From Akkermansia muciniphila (lineage in GTDB: Bacteria; Verrucomicrobiota; Verrucomicrobiia; Verrucomicrobiales; V1-33): a DNA stretch of 64,000 nucleotides. The notes under the pieces were generated by a model. The model worked only from the letters and a program-made list of their open reading frames with translations. It did not search any database and was not told where the DNA came from. The stretch covers positions 26,113 through 90,112 of the forward strand of contig CAMDJM010000011.1 in the NCBI GenBank assembly GCA_945900785.1, written 5' to 3'. The position numbers were made by a program, and so were the translations under genes. This document shows positions 25,180-35,011 of the stretch, piece by piece; position 1 is the stretch's first letter; every line of letters starts with the position of its first letter.

Positions 25180-25766
25180 ATGATGCCCATGATGGACAAA
25201 ATGATGGGTATGGGGAGATCTCAGCGGCGGAATCGATTGGGATCAAAAGCCGCGCCGCCTTCTATGAAACCGCTGGCGCATTCCGCGACATGATGCAGAC
25301 CCTCGCTCTCATCACCATGGAACCACCGGCTTCGCTGCCAGGAGAATTCGCGCGCAATGAAAAGGCCAGGTTTCTCCAAGCCATTCGCGTCCCCAAGCCA
25401 GAGGAGGTGATGCGCGATATGCTGCGCGGCCAGTATGGGCCGGGCCAGATCAACGGCAAACCCACCGCCGGGTGTCGCAAAGAACCGGGCGTGTAATTGG
25501 AGTCAACGGTCGAAACCTTTGCCGCTGCCAAGCTGTGGGTGGACAACTGGCGCTGGGCCGGCGCGCCCTTTTATCTGCGCACCGGTAAGCGACTGGAGCG
25601 ACGCGTCACTGAGATCATTGTCCATTTCAAGCGTCCGCCACTCCCGCTTTGGCGGCACGGAATGTTCTCCGCTCGGCCCCAATTTGCTCATCATGCACTT
25701 CCAGCCTGAGGAAGGCATCACCCTGCAAATGCGCGCGAAGACGCCGGGGCCCTTCATAACACACTG
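25180..25766 (+). pseudogene. zwf: zwf (glucose-6-phosphate dehydrogenase) remnant
   Basis: From about 25217 the sequence reads AAESIGIKSRAAFYETAGAF, then MMQTLALITMEPPAS, EEVMRDMLRGQYGPGQI, then an in-frame TAA, then [45 protein letters not shown], and after a frameshift near 25670 [19 protein letters not shown]. These are consecutive blocks of the C-terminal half of Zwf. The NADP-binding half is absent. A different, Met-rich start (MMPMMDKMMGMG, 25180-25215) is joined in another frame to the left end. The remnant abuts the copper ATPase start. Confidence 0.88.
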
Positions 25767-25768
25767 CC

Positions 25769-28087
25769 ATGAACGACGAACCAACTCATCCTGCGCCTGC
25801 TGCGAGGCCCGATTGCTGCAGCAGACACGATCATCACAGCGATGTGAAGCCATCATCAACGGCGAAATACTTTTGCCCCATGTGTCCCGGCGTGGAATCA
25901 GACAGGCCGGGCGACTGCCCGAAATGTGGCATGGCGCTGGAGCGCAATCCGGCGTGGAAGGCTGCGACCAAAGCGATCTACACCTGCCCGATGCACCCGG
26001 AGATCGAGCAGGATCTTCCCGGTGATTGCCCGAAGTGCGGTATGACTCTCGTGCCCAAAGCAGGCATGGCGGCACCGGAAGAAGACGACAGCGAACTGCG
26101 CGACATGACGCGGCGTATGTGGATTAGTGGTGTGCTCGCACTGCCTTTGTTCATCGTGGCCATGCTGCATCTCGTTCCTTCGATGGCCCATGCTTCATGG
26201 GTAGTGAGCGATGCATCACGCTGGATGCAGTTCATCCTCAGCACGCCGGTTGTGCTGTGGGCGGGCGCACCCTTTTTTCGCCGCGGCTGGCGCTCGTTGA
26301 TCACGCGGCACTTCAACATGTGGACGCTCATCATGCTCGGCGTGGGGGCCGCTTATTTGTTCAGCGTGGTGGCCATGCTCGTGCCCTCGGTGTTTCCTGA
26401 ATCGATGCTAATGCACGGCAAGCCGGCCATCTATTTCGAGGCGGCTGCGGTGATCGTCGTGCTCGTGTTGCTTGGTCAAGTGCTCGAACTCCGTGCCCGG
26501 AGCCGCACCGGCAGCGCGATCAAAGCGTTGCTGAATCTCGCGCCGCCGACAGCGCGGCAAGTTGCTGACGGCGGCGATCATGAAGTCCCGCTCGATCAAG
26601 TCAAAGTTGGCGATTGGTTGCGCGTGGTGCCCGGGGACAAGGTGCCGGTGGATGGCGAGGTCGTCGAAGGTCACTCCAACGTGGAGGAGTCCATGATCAC
26701 TGGCGAACCGCTGCCGGTGGAAAAGGCCGTCGGCGACAAAGTGACGGGCGGCACCGTCAATGGCCCCGGTAGTTTTATCATGCGCGCCGAGAGGGTTGGC
26801 AGCGACACGTTGCTCGGGCAGATCGTGAACATGGTAGCCGAGGCCCAGCGCAGCCGCGCGCCCATTCAAGGTCTCGCCGACAAAGTCGCGGGCATCTTCG
26901 TGCCCGTGGTGCTGGCGGTTTCGGGGCTCACCTTCGTCCTGTGGATGTGGCTTGGGCCAGAGCCAAGGCTTGCGCACGCCATCGTCAACGCGGTTGCCGT
27001 TCTCATCATCGCCTGCCCCTGCGCGCTTGGTTTGGCCACGCCCATGTCCATCATGGTGGGTGTCGGGCGCGGCGCGCAGGAGGGAGTGCTGGTGAAGAAC
27101 GCCGAGGCACTCGAACGATTGGAGGAGATCACCACGCTCGTTGTGGACAAAACGGGCACTCTCACCCAAGGCAAACCCAAGCTCATGGATGTGATGCCCA
27201 GCGACGGCTTTGATCCGAACGAGTTTCTGCGTCTCGCCGCCTCACTGGAGCAAAACAGCGAGCACCCGCTTGCCGCCGCGATTGTGGAAGGCGCGAAGGA
27301 CCGGGGGGTCGTTATCGAGGCCGTGAAAGACTTTCGTTCCGTCACGGCGGGTGGTGTTGTCGGCACCATCGCGGGTCGTGTGGTGATGATCGGCAAACCT
27401 GATTTTCTGCGGAACGAAAAGGTCGGCAACTTGGAGGCGCTTGAAGCTTCGGCAGTGAAACTTCAGGAGGAAGGCAAGACAGCGATGTTTGTCGCCATTG
27501 ATGGCAAACCAGCAGGCATCCTCGCTGTGGCCGATCCGATCAAATCCACCACCGTCGAAGCCATCCGCGATCTTCAAGCGCTTGGCTTAAAGATCGTCAT
27601 GCTCACCGGCGATAACCGCCGCACCGCCGCTGTGGTGGCGAAGCAACTCGGTCTCGATGCAGTGGAAGCCGAGATCGAACCCGCCGGAAAAGTCGCCCAT
27701 GTGAAGAAGTTGCGCGAGGAAGGCAAACACGTCGCGATGGCGGGCGACGGCATCAACGATGCCCCCGCCCTCAGCGAAGCAGAAGTCGGCATTGCGATGG
27801 GCACCGGCACCGACGTTGCCATGCAAAGCGCGGGCATCACCCTCGTTAAAGGTGACCTGCGCGGCATCGCCAAAGCCATCCGCCTCAGTCGCGCCACAAT
27901 GCGGAACATCCGGCAGAATTTGTTCTTCGCCTTTCTTTACAACGCACTGGGCATTCCAGTGGTGGCTGGCGTCCTGTATCCCTTCTTCGGCCTGCTGCTC
28001 AGCCCCATGCTTGCCGGGGCCGCGATGAGCTTGAGTTCCGTGTCCGTCATCACCAATGCGCTGCGCTTGAGGAGCGTGAAGCTATGA
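25769..28087 (+). CDS. copA: Copper-translocating P1B-type ATPase
   Basis: 772 aa. Instead of the usual HMA domain, the N-terminus has a Cys/His-rich start and two heavy-metal-binding modules ([10 protein letters not shown]...CPKCGM, about 33-58, and [10 protein letters not shown]...CPKCGM, about 68-93). Eight membrane segments follow, with actuator TGEPLPV, CPC in [13 protein letters not shown] (about 415), phosphorylation site [11 protein letters not shown] (about 460), HP locus EQNSEHPLA and [22 protein letters not shown]7 YNALGIP and TM8 MSLSSVSV match the Cu+ (P1B-1) signature. It pumps Cu+ out of the cytoplasm using ATP. It starts right after a zwf remnant, and its stop overlaps the next ATG. 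Confidence 0.93.
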   Translation: MNDEPTHPAPAARPDCCSRHDHHSDVKPSSTAKYFCPMCPGVESDRPGDCPKCGMALERNPAWKAATKAIYTCPMHPEIEQDLPGDCPKCGMTLVPKAGMAAPEEDDSELRDMTRRMWISGVLALPLFIVAMLHLVPSMAHASWVVSDASRWMQFILSTPVVLWAGAPFFRRGWRSLITRHFNMWTLIMLGVGAAYLFSVVAMLVPSVFPESMLMHGKPAIYFEAAAVIVVLVLLGQVLELRARSRTGSAIKALLNLAPPTARQVADGGDHEVPLDQVKVGDWLRVVPGDKVPVDGEVVEGHSNVEESMITGEPLPVEKAVGDKVTGGTVNGPGSFIMRAERVGSDTLLGQIVNMVAEAQRSRAPIQGLADKVAGIFVPVVLAVSGLTFVLWMWLGPEPRLAHAIVNAVAVLIIACPCALGLATPMSIMVGVGRGAQEGVLVKNAEALERLEEITTLVVDKTGTLTQGKPKLMDVMPSDGFDPNEFLRLAASLEQNSEHPLAAAIVEGAKDRGVVIEAVKDFRSVTAGGVVGTIAGRVVMIGKPDFLRNEKVGNLEALEASAVKLQEEGKTAMFVAIDGKPAGILAVADPIKSTTVEAIRDLQALGLKIVMLTGDNRRTAAVVAKQLGLDAVEAEIEPAGKVAHVKKLREEGKHVAMAGDGINDAPALSEAEVGIAMGTGTDVAMQSAGITLVKGDLRGIAKAIRLSRATMRNIRQNLFFAFLYNALGIPVVAGVLYPFFGLLLSPMLAGAAMSLSSVSVITNALRLRSVKL

Positions 28088-28205
28088 ACCCACACGCTGA
28101 ACAAGACAGCGCGAGTCACCCGATTATCCCTTCGCCCCAGATGGTGGCCAATATGAAGGCCGGCAAGATGGACGGCTATTGTATTGGCGAACCATGGAAG
28201 GCCAA
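28084..28205 (+). pseudogene. Nitrate/bicarbonate ABC binding-protein (NrtA-like) fragment
   Basis: The frame starting at the ATGA overlap with the copper ATPase reads IPSPQMVANMKAGKMDGYCIGEPW, a hallmark of NrtA/CmpA-type substrate-binding proteins (usually PPPQMVANMKVxxMDGFCVGEPWN). Only about 26 residues match; the reading frame then runs into the palindromic element at 28208. The preceding [12 protein letters not shown] is probably chance. Not a functional gene. Confidence 0.72.
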
Positions 28206-28207
28206 AG

Positions 28208-28279
28208 CATCCCGGAGGGGTCGCAGCCGCAACAGGCGGATGGGAGCAGAATGGGACTGCGACCCCTGCCGGGGTCGGG
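28208..28279. repeat. Palindromic repeat GGGGTCGCAG...CTGCGACCCC
   Basis: Ten-base perfect arms at 28217-28226 and 28257-28266 in a GC-rich stretch that truncates the NrtA fragment. No coding content. It belongs with the other interspersed palindromic units of the window (23194, 39215, 41218, 52310) by structure, not by sequence. Confidence 0.6.
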
Positions 28280-28491
28280 ACAGGTGATGAATTTTTTCCG
28301 GTGGTGTCGCTGGCGCGCAACCATCGGCTACCCGCTGTCAAACCTCCGGCTTGAATGCCGCAAAACGGTTCACCCGCTTTCCCAGCAGGTCAGAATGTCT
28401 GAGGCTGGGACTGCGACCTTCATAGTTTTTTCAGGAGTTTTCCCGACAATTCAGGATCATTGGATCTCATGGCGGACGTTGGATCAGGATG
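28280..28491. other. Intergenic region
   Basis: About 210 bp between the palindrome and the end of the CotH gene. A short tandem TCAGGGTG pair lies at the gene end. Nothing else recognised. Confidence 0.4.
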
Positions 28492-31400
28492 TCAGGGTGT
28501 CAGGGTGATACGGAGGCGGACGTAGGCAGCGGGCGGGGTGGTGGTGAATTGAACGGTGGCGGTTTCGGTGCCGTCGCCGTGATCGCTGAGGGTGGCCGTA
28601 GTGCTGCCAGGGAGCCAGGTTTTCAAGTCTGAGGAAATTTCCGGGGCGTATGTCAGGTCGAAGGCTTGCTTGAGGCGGCGGTAGGAGAAGTTGATCTGGT
28701 TCAAGGGAAGGGGGGTGAGGGTGCCAGAGCTGGAGGCGGGCAGGGTGCCGCTGCGGGGCAGGGCGAGGGCGTAGCGGAGGAGGTTGGATAGACCGCCGGG
28801 GCCGGCGGAGGGGCCGCTGAGGAGAGGATCGGCGAGTTCCTCCGGGGTGAATTGCTGGTGCCGCCAACCTTCGAATTCGTGGCTGAAGATGGGCCCATTG
28901 GGTGCGCCGGGGTTGCCGTGGATTTGGGCGCTGATGGCCCAGGCGGCGGGTTGGTTGAGATTCGGGGTCAGGGCGTTTTCGGCAGCGGCGACCATGGACC
29001 AGCCGGGGCCATCGGTATGGGGGAACCAGGCGTCGGAATAGCTGAAGGACTGGATGATGCCGCCGGTGGCATCGGTCAGGGTGACGGTTTCGCCGCCATT
29101 GGAGAAAGCATCGGTGGGGTATTCGCCAAGGATGTTGATGCCAGGTCCATAACGCGCCTCGAAGGCGCTGCGCTTTCGGACGATGACGGCATATTGGTTG
29201 CCGCCGAGCAGGGCGGTATCCGGGAAGGTGAAGTCGACCCCGGCGGTGGTGTGCACGCCTTTAAGGCTGATGGGGCTGCCGGCCAGGTTTTTCACTTCCA
29301 GAAACTCGAAATCGCTGGCAGACGTGCTGGCGGCCAGCTCTGCCGGGGTGGCAGGACCGGCCGGGTGATAGTGGAGTTCGGTGATACGCAGGCAGTCGCA
29401 GGGATTGACCGGGGGCAGGGTGTTGGTGATAGTGATCGTCCGGGTGCCCAGCAGGGTGCCGTCGTAGCTCCGGGCTTCGAGGGAGATGGTATTTTCCCCG
29501 CGGTTGAGGGGAAGCACGGTGCGCCATTTGGTGTCGGTGGTCCATGTCAGGGAAAGGGAATCCTGGCTGCCGGCGCGGCGGAGTTCGCGGATATCGATCC
29601 AGCCGGTGCCTTCCAGCAGGGCTTCGTCAGCGGCAGTGGAAAAGGCGGCCCCGCCGTTGGTGGTGATGGCAAAGAGCGCATTGGCGGGATATTGGCGGGC
29701 AGCGGCAGCGGCGCGGGCGGTGAGATAGCTTACAGTGCCGCCGTAGTTTTGCCCCACCACGGAGCCGTAATGGCTCAGCCATGGAGTCAGGTAGGCCGGA
29801 TTGAAGACGGTGGCGATGAGGTTCCTGACGTGACCGAAGTAGAGCCTGCGGTGGGTGGGCACATTGCTGATGAGACGGCCCAGATTGGTGCCGGAGGGCA
29901 TGAGCGCGGCATCGGTGGCCCCATACATGGTGAAGTCCATGTCCCAGGGGAGGAAGGTGATGCCCCGGCCATCATCGGGGGTGAAGAGCCGTAAATTGTG
30001 ATGGGAGACGGAGGTGTAGTAGGTATCCGCAATGCCCCAGAGATTCACCAGAGCGGTGCAGCGCAGCACTTCATCCAGATCCAGCACCTGCGGGGCCTGG
30101 ATGGCGAGCTGGGTGTTGTCGAGGGCCATGGTTTTGCAAAGGGCCATCACGCCGCTGTAGTTGTCCCGGCGCTTGCCGGCCCGGATGTCGAAGGGGCCGC
30201 GGTATTGCTCCTTGTCATCGCCCAGGTCCAGCATGTCGGTGGTGACGTGGATGAAAGGCACGGGCGGTTTCAGGCTTTCCACACTGGAGGTCAGGGTGGT
30301 GGTGGGATCATAGGTGAAGTCGTAATTGAATACCGTGCCCTGCTTGTCGAATTGCGAGTCAGCCCAGAGGCCGCTGTAGGTGGCCAGCTGGAGAATGGCG
30401 GTGCCGGTGTGGATGGACTGTGGCGCGACGAAGTAGCAGAGATCGTCCACCGGACAGGGAATGCCGGCGCGTTGGAAGGTTTGCCTGACGTAGATTTCAT
30501 CCTGCTGGCGCACCACCGGCGAGCGGCCGGAGCGGTCCACGCCCACGGATTCCTGGAGCCCGCGGAAGAGATGATCCGGGGGGAAACCGATGTCATAGCC
30601 CAGATAATCGTCCCCATCCCTGACCCTTCCGGCGGCGGTGCCCTGGAGGCGCACACCGGCATCATAATAGATTTCCCTCCCCCGGTAAATGACGGTGCCG
30701 GGAATGCGTTCCGTGCTGAGCTTGTTCAAATCAGCGAGGAGGAAATCGCGGTCGGCATTGAGCATGAGCAAGCGCAGCTCGTGGGCCGGGAGGTTGGAGG
30801 CCGGGGTGCTGGTTACCCATGGGATCAGGGCGCGGGAATCCGGGCCTTTGGCGGGTCCGAAGCTGGTGGCTCCTGCCTGGTCAGTGGCTTCCACGTAGAA
30901 TTGCAGGATGGCTCCGGCGGATTGGCCAGGGAGCACGGCGGTCCAGCGTCCGGCGCTTTCTGTCAGGGGCGTTTGATTGAAGGTGGTGGCTCCATTCAGG
31001 CGGTAGCGCAGGGTGAGGGAGGCCACGCCGTCCGGATCTGCCGCTGTCAGCGAAACCGTGACTGGAGCGCCAGGAGCGGGGATCGCGGGGGAATGCGTGA
31101 GGGCGGTCAGGGCCGGGCCGGCATTGGCGAGGAAGCGGGAGTTGACGGCCCCGGGCGTGCCAAGGCGGGCCGGGATAGGCAACTCCACGGTGCGGGCAAT
31201 TTTTTGATAGTAGCCCCGCAGGTTGAGTTGGTTGGTGCCTCCCAGCCAGCGGGCCCGGAAGCTGACTTCGTGGGTGGCGGTGGCGCTGAGGATGCGGTTG
31301 CTCACAAAAGTGGACTCCGCGTGATTATGATTGGTTTCGGCAGGGCCGCTGGCGCTGAGACGGAGCACGTGATTGGCGGCATTGCCCGGTTCTTCAATGA

Positions 31401-34400
31401 CGCTGCTGCTGCGGTGATTGCCGAGGAAGCGCCACTTCGCCCCAGCGGGGGTGGTTTCGAAATTGCCATTCTGGATGACTTCGGTGGCGGCAGTATCCGG
31501 ATTGGCTTTGACGGAAAGCTCATCGATCAGACAGTCCCCCACATCGAGCATGCCGACGCGCATTTCATTCCAGGTGGTGGGGCCGAATTTTTGACTACCG
31601 GGGAGACGGTATCGGAATGTTTGCCAGGAACTTTTAGCGGTTTCATCGCTGTCTGCCCAGGCGGAAGGCAGGGAATTATCGCTATGGGGATCGCGCAGTT
31701 CCAGGCTGGAGCCGCCACCATCGGCCAGGCCGGTGGCGGGATAGCTGACTTCATCGGCGGGATTTCCGGCGGCATCCAGGAGGTTGATGCGTGCGCCGGC
31801 GTTGCCCAGGCTGCTGGAGAAATCCCCCAGGATGCGCTCCGCGGTTTCGGGCCATTTGGCTTTGAGCAGGGCTGCATTCCGGGCGATGACGAGGTATCCG
31901 CCGGGTTCCATGATAGTGCCTGGGGGAAACTGGAAGCCGATGGCTCCGGTGAGTTTCCAGCCCGTGAGATTCCGGGGGGTGCTCCCCTGGTGGTGCAGCT
32001 CGATCCATTCCTCCGGATCTGAAGTCACGGGAATGGCGGCCTGGCCAGGGGTGAGATAGCTGATCGCGCTGAGGCGTGCGCCGCAGATGAGATCGCTGCC
32101 GGACGGGGTTTGATTGTGGACTTCGATGGAAAGGCGGTTCAGTCCAGCCTGGAGGTTCAGCCCGGCGGGGGCGATGGATTTTGGGGCGCTGAGGGTGGCA
32201 TTGGCGACGCTGACCGTCGCATTGCTGGTGAAGAGATTCGGGCCGGGGGGCAGGCCGATGCGCAGGTTCTTCAATTCGACGCCATTGATGTAAAACGCCG
32301 CGCCATCATCGACCGCATACTCCAGTCTCAACTCGCCGAGCGTGGCCAGTTGTGCCGCGCTCAGTTCAAAATCCGTTTCGAAATAGCAAGTCGGCGCATT
32401 GGTTGAAACAAACGGCGTGCGCAGGGGGGTGGGCAGGGTGGTGGCGGTGCTGAATCCCAACAAGCCGGGACCGCTTTGCCAGTCCGGAGTGCCGGCGGGG
32501 TGGGCAATTTGTGCCCAGTTCAGGCCGGGGTCGGTATTGCTATTCTTGTAGCGCCAGGTGGCATCGAGCGGCAGGAGCACCGTGGTGGCGGTGGTGGGTG
32601 GCACGGCGGGCTGGGAAGGACGTGGGGGAAAATGATACATGATCTCGTTGATCACGGTGCCCTGGTTCAGCGTCAGGGCATTTTCCGCCCCAAAGCTGGC
32701 CGCTGCGGCATTGAGGAGCCGGCCTTGATAGCGTGCTTTGAGGCCCGGGCCGGCGTTGGCGGCATCCAAGAGGGTCTGGCCCCCATCGGCGAAGAGGAAG
32801 AGGCGGTCGCCATCCGCCGGCCGGAATCCCAGCTGGGATTCATCCATGACGAGCAGGCCCCCCGGTGCCAGCAGACCCGGAGGCAAAGCAGCCTTGCCCA
32901 GTTTCATCCCGGCTGGATTTAGGCTGGCGGTGCCTTCGTTTTTCAGTTCGATCCGGAACAGCGGGTCGTTGACGCCCGCGATTTCATTGATCACCAGCTT
33001 CAGGCTATTGGCCTGGGGGATGATGGCTTCGGTGCTCAGGGCGAGATCGAAAACCATGTCAGGCAGGCGGGGCCCATAGACTTCCAGTTCATCAATGCAG
33101 ATGCCATTCGTGGTGGCGATGAGGCGCACGCCGGTGGCGGAGACGGCTGGAAAATCATAGCGGTGACGGCGCGAGGGCTGGGTGAAAAGCGGCGGGGCAG
33201 CCGCGCCGTAATTGAGGGTGCCGATAGAGGTCCAGGAAGCGGCAGGAGTGGTGGCCGAGGGATTGGCCACCGTGGTGTATTGCACGGTATAGGTGCCGCT
33301 GGTGCGGTCTGTCAGGGCACCGGTGTTATCGCGGCCGAAGGCGATGCTGGCCACGGGGACTGGGGTGGCTCCCAGCCGGATGCCGCAGAAGCTGTTGGAG
33401 GAATTGCCGATCCAACTGCTGGCATTGCCGGAGGTGCCGTTGTTGAGATTGGGGATGGTGTGGGTGGGGGCAAAGCCCGGCAGCAGGTCCTTGGCAAAAG
33501 CCACCGCACCCAGACTGGCGAGGGCAAGGTTGCTGCTGCTGTCCATGGTGCCGCCTTCCTCCACGCGGGTCAGCGCGGCTGGGGGCGGGGCATCGGGGGG
33601 GGCATCGTGCAGGGAAACAGCGAGGAGATTGGATCCTGGCAGGAGATCCTGAACGGGCAGGATGATTTCAGAAATTGCGGCATTGCCGACCGCCGTCTGG
33701 GCACGGGAGGACGGGGTGACAGGTCCTGCGGGGAGGTTGCGGCGGGCGATTTCGCGCCCGTTTAAATAGATCACCGCCCCGTCATCGATGAGCAGCCGCG
33801 CCGACAATCGGGTCTGGGCAGGATCGCCATCGAAGGTGAAGGTTTTTTGGAAATAGCAGACCGGCAGGGCCGTAGTCAGAGGATTGGCCAGCACCGTGCC
33901 GACAGGGAGCGGCGGGGCGGTTTCATCGAAGGAGAAGGCTCCCGTGCCAGACTGCCACCCCCCTTGGCCGGCGGTGGCGGGGGTGCCTGCCCACTCCGCT
34001 CCGGGGTCTGCCCCTTGAAGAAAGATCCAGCCGCTGCCGGTGCTGATGCGGGGTTGAGCGGGTCCCAGCACCGGGCCTTCCGGAAAATTCACCTTTCCCG
34101 GCGTACCCCCGGTCTGCCAACTGGCGCTCCAGGCCTCCGGCAGGGCGCTGCTGTTATCCGGCAGCAGCTTGGAGAGGGAGGCACCCGAGCCATCGGCCCC
34201 CAGCGGCCAACGCCCGCTGTCCGACCATGACAGCCGGTCCATGACGCGTCCGCTGAGGTTTTTCAGTTCGATGGCTTCGCCGCTGTTGTCCAGTTTCCCC
34301 GTCCACGGTCCCAGGGTTTGCCGCATGGATCCGGCCGGGCCGGCGATGACCAGGTAGCCGCCGGATGGCAGAACGGTATTCACCGGAAAGGTGAAATTGA

Positions 34401-34620
34401 CGCCCCCCGTGATCCGCCAGCCGGAGAGATCCATATTCACCGCCATCTGGTTATACAGCTCGATCCATTCCACCCCCGAGGTATCGCTGGGGTGATACAT
34501 GACTTCATTGAAAACCACCGCGCTATCCACCGCCCGGAGCATGGGGCATGTGGTGAGCAGGGTCCCGAGGCCGATAAGCAGCCCGGTGAGGCGGAAGGAT
34601 GAATGGGAAGGTTGGATCAT
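28492..34620 (-). CDS. Giant lamin-tail / CotH exoprotein
   Basis: 2042 aa from the ATG at 34620, which opens a signal peptide (SFRLTGLLIGLGTLLT). Several lamin-tail domains are visible by the pattern INEVMYH..., EWIELYN, LSGWRITG, FTFP and GGYLVIA: about 28-130, again near 680-700 and 880-960 and 1720-1800. Jelly-roll/CBM-like blocks (FDGDPAQTRLSARLLIDDGAVIYLNG) lie between. The CotH kinase-like region spans about 1290-1600 with VRLQGTAAGRVRD, a tyrosine/aspartate-rich middle and WDMDFTMYG. The C-terminus (WRHQQFTPEELADP, LLRYALALP) is typical of secreted verrucomicrobial proteins. CotH proteins phosphorylate coat proteins in spore formers; here a matrix or cell-surface role is likely. It has no co-directional neighbour. 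Confidence 0.88.
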   Translation of the reverse strand: MIQPSHSSFRLTGLLIGLGTLLTTCPMLRAVDSAVVFNEVMYHPSDTSGVEWIELYNQMAVNMDLSGWRITGGVNFTFPVNTVLPSGGYLVIAGPAGSMRQTLGPWTGKLDNSGEAIELKNLSGRVMDRLSWSDSGRWPLGADGSGASLSKLLPDNSSALPEAWSASWQTGGTPGKVNFPEGPVLGPAQPRISTGSGWIFLQGADPGAEWAGTPATAGQGGWQSGTGAFSFDETAPPLPVGTVLANPLTTALPVCYFQKTFTFDGDPAQTRLSARLLIDDGAVIYLNGREIARRNLPAGPVTPSSRAQTAVGNAAISEIILPVQDLLPGSNLLAVSLHDAPPDAPPPAALTRVEEGGTMDSSSNLALASLGAVAFAKDLLPGFAPTHTIPNLNNGTSGNASSWIGNSSNSFCGIRLGATPVPVASIAFGRDNTGALTDRTSGTYTVQYTTVANPSATTPAASWTSIGTLNYGAAAPPLFTQPSRRHRYDFPAVSATGVRLIATTNGICIDELEVYGPRLPDMVFDLALSTEAIIPQANSLKLVINEIAGVNDPLFRIELKNEGTASLNPAGMKLGKAALPPGLLAPGGLLVMDESQLGFRPADGDRLFLFADGGQTLLDAANAGPGLKARYQGRLLNAAAASFGAENALTLNQGTVINEIMYHFPPRPSQPAVPPTTATTVLLPLDATWRYKNSNTDPGLNWAQIAHPAGTPDWQSGPGLLGFSTATTLPTPLRTPFVSTNAPTCYFETDFELSAAQLATLGELRLEYAVDDGAAFYINGVELKNLRIGLPPGPNLFTSNATVSVANATLSAPKSIAPAGLNLQAGLNRLSIEVHNQTPSGSDLICGARLSAISYLTPGQAAIPVTSDPEEWIELHHQGSTPRNLTGWKLTGAIGFQFPPGTIMEPGGYLVIARNAALLKAKWPETAERILGDFSSSLGNAGARINLLDAAGNPADEVSYPATGLADGGGSSLELRDPHSDNSLPSAWADSDETAKSSWQTFRYRLPGSQKFGPTTWNEMRVGMLDVGDCLIDELSVKANPDTAATEVIQNGNFETTPAGAKWRFLGNHRSSSVIEEPGNAANHVLRLSASGPAETNHNHAESTFVSNRILSATATHEVSFRARWLGGTNQLNLRGYYQKIARTVELPIPARLGTPGAVNSRFLANAGPALTALTHSPAIPAPGAPVTVSLTAADPDGVASLTLRYRLNGATTFNQTPLTESAGRWTAVLPGQSAGAILQFYVEATDQAGATSFGPAKGPDSRALIPWVTSTPASNLPAHELRLLMLNADRDFLLADLNKLSTERIPGTVIYRGREIYYDAGVRLQGTAAGRVRDGDDYLGYDIGFPPDHLFRGLQESVGVDRSGRSPVVRQQDEIYVRQTFQRAGIPCPVDDLCYFVAPQSIHTGTAILQLATYSGLWADSQFDKQGTVFNYDFTYDPTTTLTSSVESLKPPVPFIHVTTDMLDLGDDKEQYRGPFDIRAGKRRDNYSGVMALCKTMALDNTQLAIQAPQVLDLDEVLRCTALVNLWGIADTYYTSVSHHNLRLFTPDDGRGITFLPWDMDFTMYGATDAALMPSGTNLGRLISNVPTHRRLYFGHVRNLIATVFNPAYLTPWLSHYGSVVGQNYGGTVSYLTARAAAAARQYPANALFAITTNGGAAFSTAADEALLEGTGWIDIRELRRAGSQDSLSLTWTTDTKWRTVLPLNRGENTISLEARSYDGTLLGTRTITITNTLPPVNPCDCLRITELHYHPAGPATPAELAASTSASDFEFLEVKNLAGSPISLKGVHTTAGVDFTFPDTALLGGNQYAVIVRKRSAFEARYGPGINILGEYPTDAFSNGGETVTLTDATGGIIQSFSYSDAWFPHTDGPGWSMVAAAENALTPNLNQPAAWAISAQIHGNPGAPNGPIFSHEFEGWRHQQFTPEELADPLLSGPSAGPGGLSNLLRYALALPRSGTLPASSSGTLTPLPLNQINFSYRRLKQAFDLTYAPEISSDLKTWLPGSTTATLSDHGDGTETATVQFTTTPPAAYVRLRITLTP

Positions 34621-34858
34621 CGGATGGGCCCGGAGGGCAGGTTTTTCCCTGCAAGCCAGGGGGACTGCCGGGAATGAAGCAAATCCAGCACCCGATGGCC
34701 AGTCTTTTCCGCCACCGGCCCGGATCGCCGCCGGATTTGCCATCATGCGTTCCGAAATCAATCGTCAGCATTTTCCTCAGTCGATCTGATTTATTGATAT
34801 TGAACCACTCCATGTCCCCTGTTTCTGCTCAGGCAGTAGCGGGGAGCCAACCCGCCGT

Positions 34859-34984
34859 TTACCCAGCGGTTGGCAGCAGTGGCAGCCCCAGCTCCTTCAG
34901 GAACTGATTGTGCTTCCCCGTCGCCTTTCGGATGCAGAGGGTGTTGCCCAGTTGTTTTTGGTTGGTGTCGTTCAGGTGGTTCGG
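34859..34984 (-). pseudogene. Probable type I methylase (hsdM) remnant with internal deletion
   Basis: A 41-codon stop-terminated frame reads LNDTNQKQLGNTL followed by KATGKHNQFLKELGLPLLP. The first block resembles the start of HsdM-type N-6 methylases (xxQKQLGxTLW), the second the C-terminal tail KHNEFLKELGLPPLP seen in the same proteins, so most of the gene seems deleted. It lies just downstream of the AlbA_2/PHP-ATPase pair. Identification is from memory of short motifs and is uncertain; there is no start codon. Confidence 0.38.
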
Positions 34985-35011
34985 GGAACTTTCGATTTGG
35001 CCACTTTCAAA

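Noticed and set aside
29998..32022. 674-aa plus-strand open frame
   Set aside because: Shadow of the lamin-tail/CotH gene; composition without motifs.
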